Made by a program: the position numbers and the translations under genes | Shown here: piece by piece, positions 56,911 to 64,000 of the stretch | Numbering within the stretch: position 1 is the first letter of the stretch | How the letters are laid out: every line of letters begins with the position of its first letter | Notes under the pieces: generated by a model | What the model saw: the letters and a program-made list of their open reading frames with translations, nothing else | The model's database searches: none | What the model was told of the DNA's origin: nothing | Assembly (NCBI GenBank): GCA_025331445.1 | Contig: JAIWNE010000065.1 | Span: 62,001-126,000 of the forward strand | From: Blakeslea trispora | Taxonomy: Eukaryota > Mucoromycota > Mucoromycetes > Mucorales > Choanephoraceae | Length of the DNA stretch: 64,000 bases | Direction: 5' to 3'

Positions 56911-56971
56911 CTGCTTGGGGGTTTTTTTGTTTGTTGTTCTATACTTTTTATTTTAAGAAATATATAACATA

Positions 56972-57832
56972 ATGACTGGTAAGAAGGTCTGCTTATTGAA
57001 GCTACTCAATCATTGCTTAACCGTTGTTCATTCACATAGATAAACTTGTTCTCTACAACGCCCCTGTTTGCCCTTATGCTCAACGCGCTTACATCGCATT
57101 GAAGGAAGTTGGTGCTGAATTTGATGTTGTCGATATTGATTTGTTGAACAAGCCTGACTGGTATAAGGATGTGAACCCTGAACTTAAGGTTCCCGTCTTG
57201 AAGACTGAAGGACAAAATCTTGCCGAGTCTTTGGTAATTATTGAATACATCAATGACCGTTATCCCGAAAAGAAGTAGGTGAATCATAGAAAGAAGTTAA
57301 GCGATAGGAATTCCTGTTAAACCACTTTGTTAGCTTGTTGCCCAAAGACCCTCTTAAGCGTGCTCAAATCCGTTTCGCTATCGAATACTTTGCCAGCAAA
57401 ATCAGTCCAGAATTCTACAAGTTTGTTATGAACATGAAGGCTGAAGACGCTCGTGCCAATTACGAAAAGAACATTAACCAAGGCTTGGTTCGTGTAAGTG
57501 TTCAAGTATAGATGGTCAGGATAAACAAATACCTTAATTATGCTGTTTTCTCAATTCAATAGTTTGAAGAGCTCTTGAAGCAGCAATCTCCTACTGGTCC
57601 TTACTTCTTGGGTGAAGAATTCTCCTTGGCCGATGTTGCTATTGCTCCCTTTGTCATGCGTATTCATGCCTTAAACACTGTCTTTTTGGATGGACTCAAG
57701 TTGGAAGCCGTCACATCCAGCCCAAGACTTACTGAATTTGTTAAGGGTGTTCTCACCAGACCTTCTGTTAAGGACACTTGGGTTGGCGAAGAAAAGCTCG
57801 TCGAGTTCCTTAAGAAGAGATTTAGCTCTTAA
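56972..57832 (+). CDS. Glutathione S-transferase, omega-like
   Basis: Four exons (56972-56978, 57040-57274, 57334-57493, 57563-57832) give 223 residues. The first coding exon is only 7 bases (ATG ACT G). The N-terminal thioredoxin-like domain has NAPVCPYAQRAYIALKEVGA with a Cys-Pro-Tyr active site as in omega-class enzymes. ELKVPVL (cis-Pro) and AESLVIIEYI (gamma-glutamyl binding Glu-Ser) follow. The helical C-terminal domain contains the YFLGEEFSLADVAIAPFV segment, the family's N-capping box. The enzyme should use glutathione for thioltransferase, dehydroascorbate reductase or conjugation reactions in the cytosol. The exact class is inferred from the CPYAQR motif. Confidence 0.94.
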
Positions 57833-59498
57833 GTTTAACCATACCCTCTGCACATAAAAAATAAAGTTTGCATAATCTAGTACAGAATTTTGGATTTCCG
57901 TATACATATTTTTTTTTTCTCTCACTCTAGGCATTGTTATGTAAATTTCCTTTTTCTGGAAAAAAAGACTCATCGTGAAGAAGATAGGCGCATTTGTGTG
58001 TTTGCCGTTCTTTAGTATCTTGAGCTGTTTCATAGTTTTCTTCACTATTTTTGAAAACAATGGCTGTTTGATCTCAATTATTCGTGACAGCAATACACAC
58101 TCGACATTTGTCATAAAGTTATTTGTAGATATTGCCACATTTGAAATAATCGCTTGAATTCCTCCTTCGAATCTTTTACTATGAATTATATCTGTAAATG
58201 ACTATTGCTCTTCAAGAAGACAGAGATATAATAGCCAGCTTGGCATTGTTATATGGCCTTTGTTTTCCGCTGCCATCGAAATAACTTATTCCATTGAATC
58301 TCTATTTTTCTGAAGAGAAATGGTCATTTTCGGATAAACTTATGGCAAACTTTTTAAATGCATCTCTATTATAGAAATCAGGCCTGCTTTTAATCGTGTC
58401 TCTGTATTTGTAATCTAGACCATACATTGCTGCCTGCAAGAGTTAGGAACTTGGTGGATCAAATTGGCAATTGATTCGTTGAGTATTGTCTTTTCAAGCA
58501 ACAGGCGGTAGATTCTGTAGAGATTGATTTTATAAACAATAGAAGCTAGATGCCCTGTTTAAAGATGAATCATGGAAACAAAGGTAATTCTTTCATACGA
58601 TCGCTTTGTGCTTGAGTATTTGTGCTTTTGCTAAATGCATAGATTCCAAGAGAAGCCAGAAAGTTATGAAAATGGTAGGAACTTAGCCAAGCATGATGCT
58701 GACATGTTTAATATTTCTTGTCGAGACTTTGGTGTTTATTCTCATCGAAGTCTGACTTCCCTATTCGTTGCATCACAACGAATCTCTATCAAAATATATT
58801 TACAATGGCATTAGGGTATACAGCTCAAAGATATAATCAAATCTTTCTACAACTTCTTGCAGAGCAATTTGCTAAGCCATGAATTGTAGCCTGCTGCTTA
58901 CAAAATCTCACATTCTCTTTCTTACTAGTATGAGGCATTTAGAGATAGATGAAGATAGAGGCCAAGCAATAGTAGGATATCAGCTATAAAGTCTCAGTCA
59001 AATGAAACTTGATCGGATGGATTTCATTTGGTCACATTAGATCGGTCTTTAACAAAATCATTAGCAAATGCTAGACTTCAATTCTTGGGTCTCTATGATC
59101 TCTCCTTATTACTTTCATTTTATTCAGCATTTCAGTCCTTTGCAAACAAAATTATTCATTGGCATGCCTAGAGAAACCGCCTACCTTTTTCTTTTTCTTT
59201 TCTTTCAAGTCGCAACAAAAGCAAAGTAAAAGTTTTATATTGTTGATCAGTTAGATCTTGTCCCACCTTTTTTAAAGCCCCGTTGTTGGGGAGTGATCCC
59301 TCTCAATGTTAGCCAATGATCGTGTCAGGGTTCTTGAGTTTACTTTTTTTTTTGCTACTCAATCTTCATTGTGGTGATAATTAAATTGTCAAAGAAAAAA
59401 TGACGAAAGGCTAGCGTCATGAAGTGATAAAAAAAAATTAATATAAAAACCATATGCATATATTACCTTTTCTTTTTCAGATTGTACATTAAAAAAAC
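57833..59498. other. Intergenic DNA between GST and aminotransferase genes
   Basis: 1.7 kb, AT-rich, no gene recognised. Open frames near 57671-58157 overlap the GST 3' end. The last 60 bases contain the aminotransferase TATA element. Confidence 0.55.
59442..59449 (+). promoter_or_regulatory. TATA box of aminotransferase gene
   Basis: TATAAAAA, about 50 bases upstream of the ATG at 59499. Confidence 0.45.
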
Positions 59499-61262
59499 AT
59501 GCCTACTGAAGAAGTAAGAGACGCGAGAAGCAAACTTCGAAACGTTGTGGAACAAGTGAGAAAGCAGATGTAAATGTTGAGTTGTTTATAATATACTGAG
59601 CTTAAATTAACAACTGTTGTTCGTTTGTATAGTGCTGCTGAACATGAGTCAGAAGCTCATCAAACATTAAGAAGTTATCCGGGCAACGAAAACAAAGCGA
59701 AGTCAGCAAAGGATAAAGGGTCAATCTATGGCATTGGTCATCCAGGATCTACGGGTGTGATTTATGTAATGGATCGCGCCATGAAAAACGGATATACTAC
59801 TGGCGATCCTGCATGGTCCAACTTTGGACAAGGTGCCCCTGAAGGTAAATCTTTGTTCTCTAAAAGAACAAGAAAGAGTTGACATGAGAAAATAAGAAAG
59901 AGTGGAGGGTAAATGTTGAAACAAGGAGATCTAATGAATTATGTTACGCAAAGTGGGTCCTATTGAAGGATGTATGGAACGACCCAAGACAATAGACGTA
60001 CCTGAAGACACATACGAATATGCCTCTACCAGTGGTATCAAGGACCTGAAGGAGGCAGTCGCTCGTTTGTACAACGAAGTCTATCGCGAAGGCAAATCAT
60101 CAAAGTATACGTATGAAAACGTCTGTATTGTCCCAGGTGGACGAGCCGGCCTGTCCCGTATTGCCTCTGTCATTGATGATGTGAACGTGGGCTATTTCTT
60201 GCCTGAATATACGGCTTATGAACAAATGCTGTCTGTCTTCAAGCGATTTGTGCCTATTCCTACTACATTAGATGAAGAATCCAATTATCACATTGATGCT
60301 AAAACCATTTGTAAAGAAATTGCCGGGCGCGGACTAGGTGTGATTGTTGCATCAAATCCTCGTAATCCTACTGGCCAAGTGATTCAAGGTGAAGAATTGG
60401 CTGAGCTTGTCAGAGTTGCCAAGGAGAGACATGCAACGCTTGTCATTGACGAATTTTACTCCGCTTATATCTATGATAAGGAAGAAGGAAGAACAATCAG
60501 CATCACTGAATTTGTTGATGATGTGAATGAAGATGCAGTGATTATAGTAGATGGAATGACAAAGAATTTTAGAGTATGTTTTCCATCTTTTATTTTTGAA
60601 AACAGAAAGAGTCTAACGAAGTTTGAAGATGCCAGGCTGGCGCGTGTGTTGGATTGTAGGACCTAAATCAGTCATTACAGCAATGGAAAGCGCGGGGTCT
60701 TATTTAGAAGGTGGTGCGAACCATCCTCTTCAAAAAGCCGCAATTCCATTCTTAGAACCTAGCAAGTTCCGTGAAGAAGCAAAAGCACTTCAACGTCACT
60801 TTAAACACAAGAAAGATTATGTACTTGACCGACTAGAAAAGATGGGTCTCAAGGTGAAAGTGCCTCCCAAGGCCACATTTTACATCTGGCTTGACCTATC
60901 TCATTTGCCTGAGCCTATTAATGTTGGTCTTCACTTTTTCGAAGAATGCTTAAAGGAAAAAGTGTATGTTTGCTGAATTGTTTGTTTGTTCATCTGAAAC
61001 GCTTAATTTAATCTTTTTTTTTCTTTTAGGATTGTTGTCCCTGGTATCTTCTTTGATGTGAATGTAAGTAGTATGATTTATGCACCAATATAAAACTAAG
61101 CAATCATCCTTTTTTTTTTGAAATTAGCCTGCGCATAGACGTGAACTATTTGAGTCACCTTGCCATCATTTTGTCCGATTAAGTTTTGGTCCACCATTAG
61201 ATCAATTGAAGAAAGGATTGGATGCTATTGATCGTGTCATCACAAAATTTAGCAGTCATTGA
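59499..61262 (+). CDS. Class I/II PLP-dependent aminotransferase
   Basis: Six exons (59499-59569, 59633-59844, 59954-60573, 60629-60963, 61030-61063, 61128-61262) give 468 residues. Fold-type I landmarks are present. WSNFGQGAPEVGPIEG lies near the N-terminal substrate loop. SNPRNPTGQV carries the PLP-binding Asn, and LVIDEFYSAYIY carries the Asp and Tyr. GMTKNFRMPGWRVCWIVG carries the Schiff-base Lys and its Arg. FVRLSFGPP holds the carboxylate-binding Arg. The substrate is probably an aromatic, branched-chain or acidic amino acid, not resolved. The N-terminal 90 residues are longer than in bacterial AspC-type enzymes. The acceptor for exon 3 (GCAAAG) was chosen because it preserves PEVGPI; an upstream acceptor would add about 10 residues. 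Confidence 0.92.
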
Positions 61263-61524
61263 TGTTGGGTAAATCTTACTTGACTTGTGTACTACGTTTG
61301 AACAATAAAGTTGTATTGTGTCCGAATCATTTTCTGAGAATTCGGCTGTTCATGGCTATTAAATTTTACTACCTTTGTCCTATTACTATCCTGTCATCGG
61401 AGCCCTATGGCTATCGAAGATTAAAGCGATCAAGTCCAAGTAAAAAAAAAATTTAAACTGTGAATTGTTGTAGAAGAATAAAATTATGATTACAGTTGGT
61501 GTAACTAAAACACTCTTAAAAAAG

Positions 61525-61532
61525 TATAAAAA
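61525..61532 (+). promoter_or_regulatory. TATA box of ferritin gene
   Basis: TATAAAAA, about 80-90 bases upstream of the ATG at 61613. No iron-responsive-element hairpin was recognised in the leader. Confidence 0.5.
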
Positions 61533-61612
61533 CAAACATTTCAAAAATTATTTTATTTTTCTTTTTTTCTTTACAAAACTACTTACATTAATTGTCAACC
61601 CCCACCTTTATC

Positions 61613-62497
61613 ATGTCTCTTGCTAAACAAAACTTCGCTGCTCAATCTGAGGAAGCCTTGAACCAACAGATCAACACTGAATTGCAAGCTTCTCAAGTAT
61701 ATTTGTCTATGGCAGCTTGGGCTCAACACTCATCTGTCGCCTTACCAGGTATGTATGCCGTTTGTGCTACATGGCAGAAGATTTGGTCTGATTTATAATA
61801 CTTTTGAAGGTTTGGAGAAATACTTTCGTGAATCTGCTCATGAAGAAAGAGACCATGCCCAACGTTTGATTGGTAAGTTTTGCTATTTTGATTTTATTGT
61901 TATAAAGAGAGAAAGGTGATCTAAACTGGATTTTTTTTTTGTTAGATTACACCAACACCAGAGGTGGAAGAGTTGTTCTTCGTGCTTTGCAAGCACCTGA
62001 GGTAAGAAAGAAAAAAAAGACACGTAGATTAAATGATAAAACGCAACTACGCTTTATCGGCATGTGGCGATGACGTGTGTGTGTGTTGCATGTGCGTGTG
62101 AATATGTTTCTAACAACCTTGTGTTTAGACCGATTGGAAGTCTGCCAAGAACGCCATTGAATCTGCTCTTCAACTTGAAAAGGGTAAGTGACTCTCTCTC
62201 TCTAGTCTGGTTTTTATCATTAACAAGTTGTTATCATGATCATAAAAAGATGTCAACAAGTCTCTTTTGAACTTGCACAAGGTTGCTGATAGCCAAAACG
62301 ATCCTCAAATGTGTGACTTTATTGAGTCCACTTACTTGGGTGAACAGGTTGAAGCTATCAAGAAGTTGGCTGATATGGTCACTCAACTCAACCGTGTTGG
62401 TGAAGGCCTTGGTGTTTACTTGTGGGATCAACAACTCTACAGAGAAGGCACTGGTGCTGGTAGCCGTGCTACTGGTAACCCTCTTGAAATCGCTTAG
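61613..62497 (+). CDS. Ferritin (non-heme iron storage, H-type)
   Basis: Five exons (61613-61748, 61810-61872, 61946-62001, 62129-62183, 62250-62497) give 185 residues. Residues 1-175 form the four-helix ferritin fold. Helix A is [20 protein letters not shown], helix B carries [19 protein letters not shown], and helices C and D follow ([40 protein letters not shown]). Ferroxidase ligands Glu (NTE), Glu and His (ESAHEERDH) and a later Glu are in place, so it should oxidise Fe(II) and store iron in a 24-subunit shell. No signal or mitochondrial presequence is seen. It resembles animal H-ferritin more than bacterial ferritin, and ferritins are rare in fungi. Introns of 61-127 bp are spread along the gene. 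Confidence 0.96.
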
Positions 62498-64000
62498 TGT
62501 CCTAACGAGTAAATAAGAAAACAACAACTATGCATTTTAATATTTCTAAAATATTGTGTCTATCACTATAACGTATCCAAATCAAAGTGAAGAACAATAA
62601 AAAAAAACTACGAGTCATCTTTCTTTTCGTTTCTTTGTTTTGAAGTATAAAGTGCAGTTGTTGCTACGACTAAATAAGGTTTAAAAGCAATTTGTACATA
62701 GGATGGGCTTGTGTTTGTTGTTTGTGATTTCTGTTAAAGAATTGCTGAGATACGCTCTACCAACAATCTACATAGTGTGTTTGAATTCTGATTGTTTCAT
62801 ACGCTTTAATTAAACAAAGAAACAGGTAATTGGCAGCAAACAAAAGATAAGTAGAGAATCAAGAACAAAACTTAAAGAGAAAAAAAAAGCAAGAATGAAA
62901 AGTCCTTCAGTTTGGCATTTTGTGATTATTTTCGCAACATACAGTGCAATTAAGAATAGAAAGGATTGCTTTTGAAAGGCATGTAGTCAACAGACTTTCC
63001 AAATCTCCCGCTAACGGATGTACTCTATGAAAGCATAGAACAGTCACCATAATATTGAACCCATCAGCCGCAGTAGAAAGCTGTAGCCAATGCAGTTCTA
63101 AAAGGCAACCTTTTGTAGAAGAGATGTTCACTTAGTAGAGAGCAACCAATACAGCATGAGTTGAGTGAGGATCAAGTAATAAAGTTATTAAAGCATAGTA
63201 TTTTGTTGTGAGATATCTATTGTTGGCCAGCAAAAGCACTTCAAGATGACAATATAATGCAGCCTTTTGTATCATGCTCAAGTATGTTTTGACTTGTCTA
63301 TGCTTCTTTATTACGGTTTACTATACCACCAATGCTTAGTTGACATACACTATAAGTTAGGAAGACGTTTCTTTTTCCTAGGTTGCTTTTGCCTAAATCT
63401 CGAAGTCAATAGCCGTATGTGACACGACTGCACTGAAAAGCGAACCATGTCCTTTTTTCTTCTTATAAACTTGGTTGACTCTTTATACTCGTGCAAGTAG
63501 ACTTGTTGAATTTATTAAATTAAATTGTAAAACATTTCTGCTACTTTCAGTTTCTCCAAAAGGTATGTATGGCAACTGTTTCACTAAACTTCAAACAAAA
63601 GCTTACATAGCCACAGTATGGCTGTTGAAGTCTGACTGACTTCTCTAGGTTGATTTGATTGAAGAAGGTGGCACTTGCAAGAAATCAAGCAAACGGAACC
63701 AATCAACTCTAGCTTTGATACATGCCTTACTCAATTCTCCAATTACGAAATTGAAAATTGGAGGGAGTAGGGGGTGCAATTGTAGCTGTCAGACATAGTG
63801 ATTACTCAGCTATAGGAACAGTTGTTCTCTGCATATAAATTTGAGATCTAACTTAGTCATTCCTTCAAAGTTCATTTGAATAACTTCGAGATTAGCTTAC
63901 TAAGTGTCAAACAAAGCTTTCGAGATGCTCAGTAGGAATAGATTCAGCAGTTTCAATGATATGTGAAAAGGGCGTTTTTGAATTTGCAAGCTTATTCCTT
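62498..64000. other. Intergenic DNA at window end
   Basis: No gene recognised. A short imperfect palindrome (CTCCAATT...AATTGGAG) occurs at 63737-63763. The frame at 62907-63131 has no motif. Confidence 0.5.

Larger units (their letters stand above)
54500..56970. other. Gene-poor region with a foldback element
   Basis: The large inverted repeat at 55952-56166 is listed separately. A smaller hairpin (CAAATGGG...CCCATTTG) sits at about 55257-55286. The long minus-strand frames at 54862-55682 consist of Leu/Cys/Ser-rich simple sequence and show no domain. Confidence 0.5.

Noticed and set aside
59267..59340. GC-richer segment with a CCCC..GGGG mini-hairpin, considered as a small RNA gene
   Set aside because: No C/D or H/ACA boxes, no Pol III boxes and too short a stem to support an RNA gene.
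1..64000. CRISPR arrays, bacterial operons, secondary-metabolite clusters and virus-derived genes
   Set aside because: No spaced direct repeats, no Shine-Dalgarno-linked gene strings, no PKS/NRPS/terpene core genes and no viral replicase or capsid motifs were seen; the single P450 has no biosynthetic partners nearby.

Overview
The window is nuclear DNA of a fungus, most likely an early-diverging one of the Mucoromycota and probably the order Mucorales. The evidence is AT-rich intergenic DNA full of A/T homopolymers, short introns of about 50-100 bp with GT(A/G)AGT and TTAG/TATAG borders, and a eukaryotic gene set that includes a ferritin. Ferritins are largely absent from Dikarya but known in zygomycete-type fungi. 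No bacterial, organellar or viral segment was seen. All assignments come from reading motifs and splice junctions; no database search was possible.

Layout. 1-17 kb: Rieske protein RIP1, DEAH helicase DHR2-like, a MEF2/RLM1-type MADS-box factor, a SpoU RNA methyltransferase, a cytochrome P450, TAP42, adenine phosphoribosyltransferase and a DapA-type aldolase. 18-30 kb: a secreted GH18 chitinase, ribosome-biogenesis protein RRP36, two small membrane-type ORFs (one with two PPxY motifs), an alpha-arrestin, a 177-bp MITE and a Sec14/CRAL-TRIO protein. 31-47 kb: neutral trehalase, an APSES-type DNA-binding protein, TSR3, a peroxisomal SCP2 protein, COQ7, RNA polymerase I subunit RPA49, a DUF1748 protein, a small unknown protein and a polyQ protein ending in a WRKY/GCM1-like zinc finger. 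47-56.5 kb: a repeat-rich stretch with Tc1/mariner transposase remains (one disrupted by a nested insertion), an eroded gene of unknown family and a 215-bp foldback element. 57-62.5 kb: an omega-like glutathione transferase, a class I/II aminotransferase and ferritin. The last 1.5 kb shows nothing recognisable.

Co-operation. The genes do not form one pathway. Five candidates act on rRNA or ribosome production (DHR2, RRP36, TSR3, RPA49 and the SpoU methyltransferase, whose target may instead be mitochondrial). RIP1 and COQ7 serve the ubiquinone/cytochrome bc1 part of respiration. Neutral trehalase, GST and ferritin fit stress and storage metabolism.

The most unusual items are the WRKY-like zinc finger in a fungus, the perfect 79-bp-arm foldback element, the MITE with perfect 25-bp terminal repeats, the nested transposon insertion with a 7-bp target duplication, and a pair of neighbouring genes that both carry PPxY motifs. 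I found no CRISPR array, secondary-metabolite cluster or convincing novel multi-gene system.
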